NCBI GenBank assembly: GCA_963921195.1
Contig: OY992536.1
Span: forward strand, 235,264,023-235,328,022
Reading direction: 5' to 3'
Length of the DNA stretch: 64,000 nt
Origin: Pegoplata infirma
Taxonomy: Eukaryota > Arthropoda > Insecta > Diptera > Anthomyiidae
In this document: positions 31,655-42,289 of the stretch, one piece after another
How positions within the stretch are numbered: position 1 is the stretch's first letter
How the letters are laid out: every line of letters starts with the position of its first letter
Position numbers and translations under genes: made by a program
Notes under the pieces: model-generated
Seen by the model: the letters and a program-made list of their open reading frames with translations, nothing else
Databases searched by the model: none
What the model was told of the DNA's origin: nothing

Positions 31655-31830
31655 ACTTGTAGTATAGGGTTTTTATATTTGCCAAATAATCTTGACAATG
31701 GAATCTGACAAATTCCGAAACAAGTGTCGATTAAGTCTTGCAAAAATTACCAACATAAATAAATTTAAAACACAAAAATAATATTCTTGAAAATTGTTCT
31801 AAGGAAATGTCGTAGTTTTATTAAGTAATG
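31655..31830 (+). repeat. Dispersed repeat, pair with 18452-18660
   Basis: CTTGACAATGGAATCTGACA, AAATTCCGAAACAAGTGTCG, TAAGTCTTGCAAAA and TTCTTGAAAATTGTT follow the same order as in the other copy. Confidence 0.75.
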
Positions 31831-32267
31831 GGAAAAAATACCTCCAGCTAGAATAAACCTTCTCAAAAAAGAGTAGTATAATAATTTTAAAACTCTGCAC
31901 CAACAACAAATTATGAACTTTATTCTAAAAAAAAAAAAAACATAAAAATAACTCAAAGAACCAACGATTTAAATCCTCTCTATTTCTTGGAATAAGCATC
32001 ATTTGTTGTATGGCAAGAAAGATAAAGGTAAACTAAAATTGGTCCTTTAAAGGATAAAATTAAAGTTGAAGAGCTTAAATTATACAATAAGCATGTATAG
32101 TAGGGCGTCCCGCAAAATCTAAACTTTCGAATTTCGTGTCGTAATACCTGACCAACAATGGCCACGGAATAGCTGGTTGTGGAAAAATTTTATTTGGAAA
32201 ATGTTAAGTACATAGAAAAAAATATGGAGGAAACAAATTTGAGTAATCACCCTGCAAAAAAAGTCAT
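31831..32267. other. Unique non-coding sequence
   Basis: Short frames on the minus strand (61-63 codons) show no motif or composition of a gene. No repeat partner seen. Confidence 0.4.
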
Positions 32268-32632
32268 TACCACTTCCTAGTGAAGTGCTTTAAAACTACA
32301 ACAAATGTAATGAAATACAACAAAAATAACAAAAACCACAAGAAAAAACACACAAACATTCTTTTCTACTCCAGAATTCATAGTTATTCAGTTCTTAACT
32401 CATTACCTTCAGCGACACTCCCATACAAATGTAAGTAGATATTCAGTAGATAAGAAGTACTCCGGGAAGTAGTCGGAAGTTGTTTGAAAACTCGGAGTAC
32501 TTCTTATCTACTTCTTATCTACTCACATTTGTATGGGAGTGTCGGGCCTTTGCGTTTTTTCCTTGTGTTTTTTGTTATTTTTGTTGTGTTTCATTACATT
32601 TGTTATAGTTTTAAAGCACTCTGGGCACTTGT
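32268..32632. mobile_element. Foldback MITE with AGTGCTTTAAAACT ends
   Basis: Left AGTGCTTTAAAACTACAACA and ATGTAATGAAATACAAC pair with right GTGTTTCATTACATTTGTTA and AGTTTTAAAGCACT. The inner arms pair at CGACACTCCCATACAAATGT. The loop repeats AGATAAGAAGTACTCCG in inverted form. About 50 extra bases sit in the left arm. The outermost few bases are uncertain. Confidence 0.8.
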
Positions 32633-32636
32633 TTAA

Positions 32637-33309
32637 ATTTAAAAACATAAATTGAGTAATTTTTTAATTGACGCAATTAAAAATTTACCTAAAAATTTTA
32701 AAAACAATTAAACATATAGGCCCTTACCACAAGAAAACAAAAAGTCTATTTTAACAAAAGTTTTATTTTAAATTTCAAATTTTCAATATATTTTTTGAAA
32801 GTCGATTTTAAAAACAAAAACAATTTGTATGGAAATAAAATTGAAAGCTCATTTTAAATTTATTTTATTTTCTTGTGGTAAAGCTGATAATTTTATAAAA
32901 ATTTAATAGTTTTTTTAATTTTTTTTAAACTCTCATAGTTTTTTGGATTCTCGTTTAGTTTATAGTTTTTTGCGTATGTATATGAAAGTTTGTAATCATC
33001 TTTATAAAATATTCCTATGTTTTTGAGACATAAATATATTTAGTAAAGTTTAAAAAAACCATTTTTTTGGTTTTTTTTTATAAAAAGATTAAAAACTTTT
33101 TTAAACTTAAAAAAAAAATAGATAAATTTTGAGTAAATTTTTAATTGTGTCAATTAAAAATTTACTCAAAATTTTTTTCAAACATTTAATAAATTTTTAT
33201 TAAAAATTTACTCAATACTATTAAATCGTTTACTGGTGCAAAATTAAGTAATTTTTTACTCAATAGTATTATAAATTTACTAAAATATTTTTTTTATTTT
33301 TTTCTGTGT
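32637..33309 (-). mobile_element. CAGAAAAAAATA-ended element, relative of 27045-28897
   Basis: Shares GGATTCTCGTTTAGTTTATA, GACATAAATATATTTAGTAA and a terminal TTATTTTTTTCTGTGTA. The body repeats AATTTTTAATTG and ACTCAAAATTTTT words. Confidence 0.6.
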
Positions 33310-34016
33310 ATGTTATGTGAAAAATATTGAGAAAAATATAAAAACTCATTTTTGATCTAAAAATGTGGATCAGCATCTGTGGACCAAAATAGAGATGGGC
33401 GCGTGAGTGGATTTTGACTCACACTCACTCACGCTCACGCAAAAAATAATCGTATCACTCACTAATCACTCACGCAATTTTTTTTTTACTCACGCTCACT
33501 CACATTCACGTGAGTAATAAACAACTTACTCACGCTCACGCGTGACTCACGCAAAATCTACTCACGCAATAAAATTTTCTTACCAAAAAGAAAAAAAAAT
33601 CCAAAAAAAATTTTTTACCAAAAAATTAAAAAAAAATTTGGCAAATCAAAAAATCTAATCACGCAAAAAATAAATGACTCACTCACTAATCACTCACTCA
33701 GATTTTTTTTCAACTCACACTCACTCACACTCACTCACAATCACGTGATTGAAATGAAAATCACTCACACTCACGCGTGATTCACGTGAATCACGCAAAT
33801 CACGTGACCAGCGCCCATCTCTAGACCAAAATCGCTAGTTAACATTGTTGAACCAAAATCGCGGTTTTATATTTTTTTTTAATACTTTTTAGATAACATA
33901 CTTAACATTTTCCAACTTTTGAGACCAATTTGGATAAAACATAATTTTCGTCTCTAAAAATCAACCAAAATCGCAAAGTTTTCAAAAATTTATAATTTTT
34001 GATCCGTAATTTTTCG
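33310..34016 (+). repeat. GGACCAAAATCGCG-type repeat hosting a hAT element
   Basis: CAGCATCTGTGGACCAAAA, ACCAAAATCGCGGTTTTAT, CAACTTTTGAGA and GTCTAAAAATC recur in order at 55905-56060. This copy is interrupted by 33390-33823, and the other is not. Confidence 0.8.
33390..33823. mobile_element. Short hAT-type element (TAGAGATGGGCGC ends), CTCACGCTCACG-filled, copy 1
   Basis: Ends TAGAGATGGGCGC and GCGCCCATCTCTA are inverted and fit the hAT rule (T/C-A-R-N-G). GACCAAAA flanks both sides exactly (33382-33389 and 33824-33831). The uninterrupted relative at 55921 reads CAGCATCTGTGAACCAAAAT, i.e. a single target. The 434-bp interior is a degenerate CTCACTCACGCTCACG repeat with GTGA-rich complement toward the left end. 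Non-autonomous. The other copy is 52718-53936. Confidence 0.95.
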
Positions 34017-34017
34017 C

Positions 34018-34440
34018 AAATGTACAAATTTTCAAGGTAGTTTTACAAAAAAATCTAGTTAAGTCACGAGATCTCCTTGTAAGTATTATTGGATAAAAAA
34101 AGTAGTAAATTTAGAATTTAATTGGTAAAAAATTGGTAGTAAATTTACAATTTAATTGGTAAAAATTTTTTAAAATTACAAAAAATCTCTTAATATTTAC
34201 TAGAAATTTTCGTGTAATAGGAGGTAGCACAAAACTTTACTTCACAAGAATTCTTGTACTACTAGTTTATATCGCGTCAAAAAATCGAAAATTTACAATT
34301 TTATTGGTAAAAAGCTTGTAAATTATTCCTAAAAAGCTTGTAAATTATTCCTAATTTTACAAGCTTTTTACCAATAAAATTGTAATTTTTACTAGTAACT
34401 CTAGTAAAATAGGAGGTAGCAAAAAATTATTTTACGAATC
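34018..34440 (-). mobile_element. Family T (TTACAATTTTATTGG) MITE, decayed copy
   Basis: TCTAGTTAAGTCACGAGATC, TTACAATTTTATTGGTAAAA, AGCTTGTAAATTATTCC (twice in tandem) and AAATAGGAGGTAGC match the copies at 35064-36090 and 38767-40881. True ends are not visible. Confidence 0.7.
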
Positions 34441-35047
34441 TTTCGAAGAGTGCTGACGAAAGAAGGGTGGCTTCTTCCGAAAGCTGTCGACATCCCCACT
34501 TAGCCTGTGTTGTCAATTATTTTTTTCAGATTTTCTCATTTTACAACAAAAATAATTATTTTTGAGATTTTTAAAAAAAATCTTAAATGCTGGAAAAAAC
34601 CCCCAGATTTCAAATAGCGATATCTCGAAAGTTTTCGTCCTAGGAGAATATTTATTTCCAAATTGCAAAAACAAAAAAAGAAAATGCCGCTCTAACGTAT
34701 ACATTAAGGATAACATTGTACAGACCATGTACAATAAAAGGTGACTTAATTAAAACAGCATAACATTTTTCTGCCAGAATCGTCGAGGATGAGAACCAAC
34801 CAAAAAAAAAAAACATCATAGGTAAATGTATGCTGGAATACAAGGCAATTAAATTATAATTTGTATAATATTTATTTTCAATTATAAATATGCCCTAAGG
34901 TTTTATATGCAAACAAAAAATGTTTTTTTTTGTAATTAAAACTCAACAAAAATTTTGTAATGGGTTTAGAAAAGTTATGATTCCAAGTAAATTACTTAAA
35001 ACACCATCCGACAAAATTGAAAAAAAGTCGTTGAACACGAAGTGAAT
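34441..35047. other. Non-coding; motif at 34446-34482 shared with the window's right edge
   Basis: TCGAAGAGTGCTGACGAAAG followed by AAGGGTGGCTTCTTC recurs at 63966-64000 as TCGAAGGAGTGCTGATGATG and GAAGGGTGGCATCTTC. It is a dispersed repeat of unknown extent. Frames of 60-73 codons at 34513-34843 overlap on both strands and show no motif. Confidence 0.5.
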
Positions 35048-36577
35048 AATATACGTTTGAAACTACTCAAAAAAAAAAAAACAAACTGGTAAAACGCCTG
35101 GTAAAATGTCTTGTAATCCCGTTCTACCAATATTTAACAATTTTAATTGTTTTTTAACAAAAAATCTTGTACTTTGCTCAAACGAGAACTTCAGTTTTAT
35201 TGGTAATTTTACAAATTTATTTTTGTAATTGAAGGGCTTATTGTAAAAACTCGATAAGCAACATTTCATTTTATGGTGGTTTTTGCCTTAAAACTTTTGA
35301 AATAATGTAGGAAATAAAACATTTGCAGAACTTTTATTCTCAAGATTCTTGTACGAAAGGTTTAAGCAAGACTTCTGCCAAAAAAATTGTCAATGGAACA
35401 TCATGATGCATCAGTAGAAGGCGAAAAACACCAAAAAATAAAATGTTGCTTAACAAGTTTTTGCCCTTCAATTGTATGCTACCATTTTGAAAGGTTATTT
35501 TACAAAAAAAAAAAAAAGTAATTTTACAACAAAGTTTATATATATTACGAGGATTCTAGTTGATTTACAAAAAAAAAAATATTTTACAAAAATTATGTTA
35601 TACGAGGATTTATGGTGTTTAACAAAAAAAAATATTTTTTTTTGTAAGTTTCCAAGTTCCGGACCCCTTTTTTTTTTTGAAAAATATTTAAAAAAAAGTT
35701 GACAAAATTTTTAAAAATTTATTACGAGGATTCTAGTTAATTTACAAAAAAAAAAACAGTTAATTTACAAAAATTATTTTATAACGAGAATTTATGTTGT
35801 TTAACAAAAAAAAAATTGTAAGTTTATTATATTGGTTTGTAAATTTACAATTGTTTTAAACACATTTATAATTTTTTCTTGTAAGTTTATAATTTTTTTT
35901 ATTTTTCCGGTTTTAAAACAATATTTTTACCAATAAAATTGGTTATTTTACCAATTTTTGGCGCATTTAAAATTACGAGGAAATCCTCGTAATTTTACGA
36001 CAATTTTACCTACCTCCTATTTTACGAGAATAGCCGTGTAAAATCACGAGATTTTTTGGTAACTTTACATGGATTTTTTTTTTGAGTGTAGAGACTAAAT
36101 GTAGTAAAACTGCATTTTTATTTTGGTGATCCTGTTTCTGTTTAAAAGGACTTCAAAGTTTTAGAAGATTAAATTTTATAAAATATTTTTTTTAATATTT
36201 GTACTTGTCCTAGTATGCCACTAGTGATGGCAAATGAAAGAGGAGGATCTCCTAATTTTCCTATTTATTAGTCCCTTCAAAAATGTATCCTTCAATATCA
36301 TTCAAAATTTTCAACAAAATATTTTGATAAATTTTCAAATGACTTTATTCACATCCTGATGTGGCAAAATAAAATAAAAATGGAAATATTAGGGGAGATC
36401 CTCCTCTTTCATTTACCATCACCAGTGTCATCCTAGGATAAGGACAAATATTTCAAAAATATTTTACAAAATGTATCTTTTAAAACTTTGAAGTCCTTTT
36501 AAAAGGAAACGGGATCACGAAATGAAATACTGTAAATGCAGTTTTACTTCATTTAATCTCTACTTTCAGACGTATGT
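35048..36577. mobile_element. Foldback element with ATACGTTTGAAAGTAGAG ends
   Basis: Left sequence at 35049-35065 plus 36089-36270 pairs with 36390-36577. Shared blocks are AGTAAAACTGCATTT, AAAGGACTTCAAAGTTTTA and GCAAATGAAAGAGGAGGATC. The left arm is broken by the MITE 35064-36090. A third, one-armed copy at 40898-41010 has the sequence uninterrupted. Confidence 0.85.
35064..36090 (+). mobile_element. Family T MITE inserted at a TA
   Basis: Ends TACTCAAAAAAAA and TTTTTTTTGAGTGTA. Words ACGAGGATTCTAGTT, TTACAAAAATTATTTTA and TACCTACCTCCTATTTTACG fill the interior. The related sequence at 40911 reads GTTTGAAAGTAGAGAT, and the complementary arm reads the same at 36557-36572. Here it is GTTTGAAAC-TA-element-TA-GAGACT. 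That gives insertion at, and duplication of, TA, as in Tc1/mariner-type MITEs. Confidence 0.9.
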
Positions 36578-36620
36578 CATCCTGTTCATGTAATAAATTG
36601 TTTTGGTCTGTATTTTTTTT

Positions 36621-37066
36621 ATACCCTCCAACCACAGTATGGGGGTATACTCACTTTGTCATTCCGTGTGTAACGCATCGAAATATCGGTCTAGGACCCC
36701 ATAAAGTATATATATTATTGATCAGTGATCCATTCTAAGACATTCTAGCGATGTCCGTCTGTCCGTCCGTCCGTCCGTCCGTCCGTCCGTCTGTGGAAGA
36801 CACGATACAGTCCAAAGTTAAAGAGCTAGACTCCTGAAATGCTAGACTCCGAATATGTCTTATGGTATTGGGCTGGTTAAGTTCGAACATGGGCAAAATC
36901 GGATCAGGGGAAAAAAGTTCCCCTCTTAAGAACTAAACAAACCTCTAAAAAAACCCATTTTTTATAGGTTTTTTGTACTTTTGCTTAGCCAACGAAACAT
37001 TTTTATGTCAAAAGAAGTTCAAAGTCTTGCAGTTGGATCCAGGAAGGTTGTCTCCCACCGACGTTA

Positions 37067-37105
<39 letters not shown>

Positions 37106-37188
37106 AAAACGCCCCTGTTTTTTTTTTTTTTTAACGTGTTGGAGGGTATAAAAGATTCGGCACAGCCGAATTTAATACTCTCACTTGT
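36621..37188 (+). mobile_element. Fly TACCCTCC repeat, copy b (subfamily 2)
   Basis: Starts ATACCCTCCAACCACAGTAT and ends TTCGGCACAGCCGAA then CTCACTTGTT. The microsatellite TCCG x ~8 is at 36753-36794. Inside are 29 Cs followed by 14 As (37067-37109), an expansion absent from copy c, which has a short C-run there. About 570 bp from its start, copy c begins in the same orientation. Confidence 0.9.
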
Positions 37189-37210
37189 TCAAATTAACTC
37201 ATATTTTTTT

Positions 37211-37729
37211 ATACCCTCCAACCACAGTATGGGGGTATACTCACTTTGTCATTCCGTGTGTAACGCATCGAAATATCGGTCTAGGACCCCATAAAGTATA
37301 TATATTATTGATCAGTGATCCATTCTAAGACATTCTAGCGATGTCCGTCTGTCCGTCCGTCCGTCCGTCCGTCCGTCTGTGGAAGACACGATACAGTCTA
37401 AAGTAAAAGAGCTAGACTCCTGCAATTTGGCACGAATATGTCTAATGGTATTGGGCTGGTTAAGTTCGAACATGGGCAAAATCGGATCAGGGGGAAAAAA
37501 GTTCCCCTCTTAAGAACTAAACTAACCTCTGAAAAAAATCCTTTTTTTATAGGTTTTTTGTACTTTTGCTTAGCAAACAAAACATTTTTATGTCAAAAGA
37601 AGTTAAAGGAAGGTTGTCTCCCACAATCGAAACCCCCCCCCCAAAAAAAAAATAAGGACGCCACTGTTTTTTTAACGTTTTGGAGGGTATAAAAGATTCG
37701 GCACAGCCGAATTTAAAACTCTCACTTGT
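37211..37729 (+). mobile_element. Fly TACCCTCC repeat, copy c (subfamily 2)
   Basis: Nearly identical to copy b along its whole length, apart from the homopolymer and ~40-bp differences near 37600-37650. Separated from b by 22 bp of T-rich sequence. Recent tandem duplication or two insertions in one T-rich site are both possible. Confidence 0.9.
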
Positions 37730-38766
37730 TTTATTTTTACATGAAAGGCCAAACTACATAAAACGATAATTTAAAATATACATATTCTCAACACTGAGCT
37801 TACATTACGTTATATTTTCAGCAAAAAAACTAATTAAAAATATTTTTTATATCTCATAAATACCAGAAAAAAGGGGGTAACGGTCAAAGTTGGGTAAGAA
37901 TTTTACTTCTTATTTTTTCAATCAAAATTTATTCCATTTAAAATATTTTCACTCGATTTTTCTCACTCACAAATTAGTTTGTACTAATAGGGTTATTACG
38001 AAATAAGTGCTCGAAAATTTTAGACAAAATTATTTACCGGAACTATCATGATTCCGGGGTCAGCGGGGCTATTTTAATTATATTTTAAAAATCATTCTTA
38101 ATTTTTTTTTGTGAAAGACTTAAACGTCCACAATTAAATCAAATAAAGATTACTTAGGGGAGAATTTTTAAAATGGGGACTCTAGCCTGATCTTTCTATA
38201 ATGCGGTTTTTAATATTATCGGTAACGAAGTACCGTGCAGGCATGTAAGTTCCACATGAAACGATTGGCTAACATATAAATTTGTTTTGCGCGATTTTTT
38301 TTTTAAGAAAATAAATAATGTGGTATCGCATAGTAAAAACAAAGAAAGCGAACAATAGATTTTTTTTCGATAATTTGAAGTGGTCTAAAAACTAAAACCA
38401 ATACAAACGAACCACAAACTCCAATGTAAATATAGAAAAATGTTAAAAAAACACACAAAAACTCAAATAACTATATAATGTTTGAGAATGAAATATAACA
38501 ACCATTCACCCGATTCAGTCAGTCGGTCATATATATATCCCACCCCACACCCATTTCCAACCAGCCATACACTTTAAGAATAAAACACGCGTGCATATTA
38601 TTCATGCAACCTAACAACACACCAACAACAACCCATCATACACCCACTCGAAAACAACATTTATTTTAATATGAGCCTTGTGGCAATTAAAGTTGAAAAT
38701 ACAAAAACATGACCAAAAAAATAATATTTGGGGATTTCACCGTGTAGGGCTTGTTTAATGTGTTAA
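37730..38766. other. Unique non-coding sequence
   Basis: About 1 kb with ordinary AT-rich composition and a few CA-rich stretches (38580-38660). No open frame with motif, no tRNA-like fold, no repeat partner found. If the window contains any intron or intergenic sequence free of repeats, this is one candidate. Confidence 0.45.
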
Positions 38767-39018
38767 TACACAAAAAAAACTTTGTCAAATTACTAGGAAA
38801 AGTCTCGTAATCCCATTTTACCAATATTTGACAGTTTTCGTTGACAGTTTTTTTTTTGTAATTTTACAATTTTTTTGTAACTTTACAAATTTCCAAGATA
38901 ATTTTACAAAAAAAATCTAGTTAATTCACGAGAAGTCCTTGCAACTTCAATTTCGCCAAAAAAAAACTGTAAATTTACAATTTTATTGGTAAAAAGTTTG
39001 TAAAATTACAAAATTATT

Positions 39019-39715
39019 CCCGAGTAAAAATTTTTATATGATGCAATATATAATGATATGTAACACAATATATATTTATACGCAATTTGATCCGAATAAT
39101 GGTGGATCTTTTTGCATTAAAAAAGATCAAATTGTATAAAATATGATTTGATTTCATCCGAGTTTTGACCAGACATTCCCATATATTGGTGGATCTAATT
39201 AGATCTAATTGCATAAAACCTTATAAAATCCTGGTGTTTTTGGGTTTGGGTTGAGATACACCACAGGTCAACGATACATTCACCAAACATATAATTTTCT
39301 AAAACAAAAAAATGTTTGGGTACGCTTCGAACCAGATAGGTGATATACATAACCCTAACAAAGAAATGTTTAGGAACATTTTAAAAAGTTTCTTATACTT
39401 TGTCTAAAAAACTTAGAAAATTTTTGGTTAATTGGAAACATATACATATATGTAGTTTTAAATGGAACAGAATAACCTATATATAATTTTATGTTAAATT
39501 ATACAGAAAATCAAATTTTGTATTGAACCTCATATAATTTTATATAATTATATAAACCGTACACCTTTTAATCCGAATCATGATTAAATTATATATAACT
39601 ACATATGACTGCATTTAAAAAATTTAGAAAATATCTCACGCGATGTATAATCATATATGATTTATTATGTTTGCATCAAGTTATATATTGTCATATATGA
39701 TTATTTTTACTCGGG
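39019..39715 (+). mobile_element. AT-rich CCCGAGTAAAAA MITE (complete copy)
   Basis: Begins CCCGAGTAAAAATTTTTATA and ends TTATTTTTACTCGGG. The first 160 bp match 24067-24292. Flanks on both sides are family T sequence (GGTAAAAAGTTTGTAAAATT left, GGTAAAAAGCTTGTAAAATT right), proving nesting. Confidence 0.88.
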
Positions 39716-39954
39716 TTGGTAAAAAGCTTGTAAAATTACTAGGAATTCTCGTAAAATAGGAGGTAGTAAAAAATCTAGTAAAATTACGAAACCTCTTTGT
39801 AAACTTTATCGTGTCACACAATTTGTAAATTTACAATTTTATTGGTATAAACCTTGTAAATTTACAAAATTATTGGCAAAAATCTTGTAAAATTACTATG
39901 AATTTTGTCAAACAAAAAAAAGTTAAAAGTTTTTCTTGTAATTTTACATGTTTT

Positions 39955-40129
39955 TATACCCTCCACTCTAGTGATAGAGGGTATATATAAGTTTGTCATT
40001 CCGTTTGTAACACCTCGAAATATTGGTCTAGGACCCCATAAAGTATATATATTCATGATCCTCGATCGATTTTAAGACGATCTAGCGATGTCCGTCCGTC
40101 CGTCCGTCCGTCCGTCTGTCCGTCTGTCC

Positions 40130-40179
<50 letters not shown>

Positions 40180-40868
40180 TGAAAACACGCTAACTTTTGA
40201 AAGACTTTACGGAGGCTCCTGAAGTTTGGCATATATGTTTGGCATTTACCTGGTCAGGTTGGTATTGCAATCCAGCGAAATCGGTCCAGTGGTTCAAAAG
40301 TTATAAGCAAATGAGTGAATTTCGGCAAGGGTTTTTCTGGATTTTTCGAGATAAAACACATGGTAACTTTTGAACGGCAATTCTGAGGGTGCTGAAGTGT
40401 GGCGTATATATTTTCCGTTCCTCTGGTCCGGTTCGTTTTAAATTTCAGCCAAATCGGTCTAGTGGTTCAAAAGTTATTAGCAAAACCGTAAATTTCAGAT
40501 TCACCTCACCTTAAATTCACGTGTTAAAACCCCGTTAAACAGGTTTTAAAAACATTGGTAAGTCACAAAAATAATTTACAACGCATTTTTGTCACTCAAA
40601 AATATTTTTACACTAAAATAAAAAAAAAAATACACTCGAAAAAAATTTTACACTCAAAAAAAATTTTACACTCAAAAAAAAATTTTGTAAATTATTTTTT
40701 TTTTTTTTTCAAAAATTAGTTAAAAAAAAAAGTTTTTTTTTAACAAAATAAAATATTTCTAATCAAAAATGTTATTTTTTCACTCTAGAAAATTTACTAT
40801 AACTTAAAAAGGGCATTGTGGAGGGTATTCATAGATTCGGCCAAGTCAAATTTAACTTTTCTACTTGT
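39955..40868 (+). mobile_element. Fly TACCCTCC repeat, copy d (subfamily 1)
   Basis: TATACCCTCCACTCTAGTGA at the start; a long TCCG/TCTG microsatellite (40091-40179); two ~160-bp internal units each with ACTTTTGAA..., GTGGTTCAAAAGTTAT and ATCGGTC words; three ACACTCAAAAAAAATTTT units (40640-40690); the end is GGAGGGTATTCATAGATTCG and CTACTTGTTT. Host is family T. Confidence 0.9.
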
Positions 40869-40881
40869 TTTTTTTAGTGTA

Positions 40882-41040
40882 GGCAAAATTGCCAAAACGA
40901 TTATATACGTTTGAAAGTAGAGATCAAATGGGGTAAAACTGCATTTAAAGTTTTTCATTACGTGATCCTGTTTTTTTTTAAAGGACTTCAAAGTTTTAAA
41001 GGATATAAAATGCTGACACAGGTTTATTTTTTTTTTGACT
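40882..41040 (+). repeat. One-armed copy of the ATACGTTTGAAAGTAGAG foldback (empty site)
   Basis: TATACGTTTGAAAGTAGAGA, GTAAAACTGCATTTAAAG and AAAGGACTTCAAAGTTTTAA match 35048-36270 without the MITE found there. Confidence 0.8.
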
Positions 41041-42289
41041 CCTCTACCAGAATTAATCGTCGGAACTCCCCAATTTGGGAAAAAGTTTTAAATTGTTGTA
41101 CAGTGTAATTTGCCAATTTAAGTCAGGCAATCTTTTCTTAATTTGCCAAACTCAAACCTTGAATAAAATAAATTTACCAGAGCGCAAATACAAAAAGCAA
41201 AAAAATGAAAGCAGCCGTGAATGTTTATGTTGAAATTTCGTACGCGGCAAGCCTAAAATCGCGAAAACCCCAATTGTATTTTATACTTTAAAAAACATGT
41301 TGGTGTTTTTTTCTACCTGTGAACCTGTGTTAATAAGAGGTCTATATCGTCGTTATCGTGTAGTGGAAAATATATACAAAGAAAATTTTCCAATTTAAAC
41401 ATTATTCATCCCTGTTGTACGTTAAAATAAGGAAAGGGGGCTGTGTTGGGAGGTTTGAAATGTTTCCTTTATATATTTTTTTTACACATTCAGTATTGAT
41501 AATGTTTTCAATTTTCTTACAGTTTTGTTATTATAACAAGCCCACAAAATATTGATTTCTTTATACAACATTGTATTTTTATTTCTAGTAATTTGAACTT
41601 TATTTCACTATAGTTTTTTTAGTGTTTTTAATTTTAGTTTCTACGTGGAAAATGTTTAGGAAATTTAATCTGATATCAGTATTTTGTTTAAAAAAAACTT
41701 TGACAATTCTTCTGAGTTATAGTCAAAATTTCTATAAAATTATATATATTTTTTTTTAATTTTCTTAATTTTATAGACTTTTCCTAACCTTTCTGTTTAT
41801 AACTGAATTTAAGATCTTTTAGATTTTCGTTTTTGTTTCTGAAATTTTGTGAGTTAAACGAATTTTTATTAATCTGTTCTTTACACAGAAAATAATGTCG
41901 TATATTTTATTTTAATTGTTTTTTATTTTAATGTCAATTAATTTTTTAATTAATATAATTAAATTTAAGACTTTATTTTAATTAACATTTTAATTGTTTT
42001 TAAATTTAATATTAATTAAATATTTACTTAATATTACTTGTTTTTTGTTTGTTTTGCTTTGTTTGGTTTTCCGTGTGTATGCGAGTATGTAGTTTTCTCT
42101 TGAATGGTTTTTGGTTTTACAATTTGTCAAATTTATGTCGAGTTCCCTTGATGAAATATTTAATTAAAACGGAATGCACCACTTGTATTTTATTGTGTTA
42201 ACATGGCGTATGAGTAACAAACATTTGCGAAACCAACAAATTAAAATTATTTCAAGTATTTTAGCATTTGTGGCACAACCCAGCAAAAA
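41041..42289. other. Non-coding; CAGAAAATAATGTCG end fragment at 41885-42060
   Basis: 41885 starts ACACAGAAAATAATGTCGTA followed by TTTTATTTTAATTG words, as at the left end of 27045-28897. The remainder (41041-41880, 42060-42289) shows no gene or repeat that I can support. Confidence 0.5.

Larger units (their letters stand above)
38767..40881 (+). mobile_element. Family T MITE containing two further elements
   Basis: Left end TACACAAAAAAAACTTTGTC, then CTCGTAATCCCATTTTACCA. Right end is TTTTTTTTAGTGTA at about 40881. Interior words TTACAATTTTATTGGTAAAA and AAATAGGAGGTAGT are family T. Two insertions split it: a CCCGAG MITE (39019-39715) and a TACCCTCC repeat (39955-40868). Confidence 0.8.
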
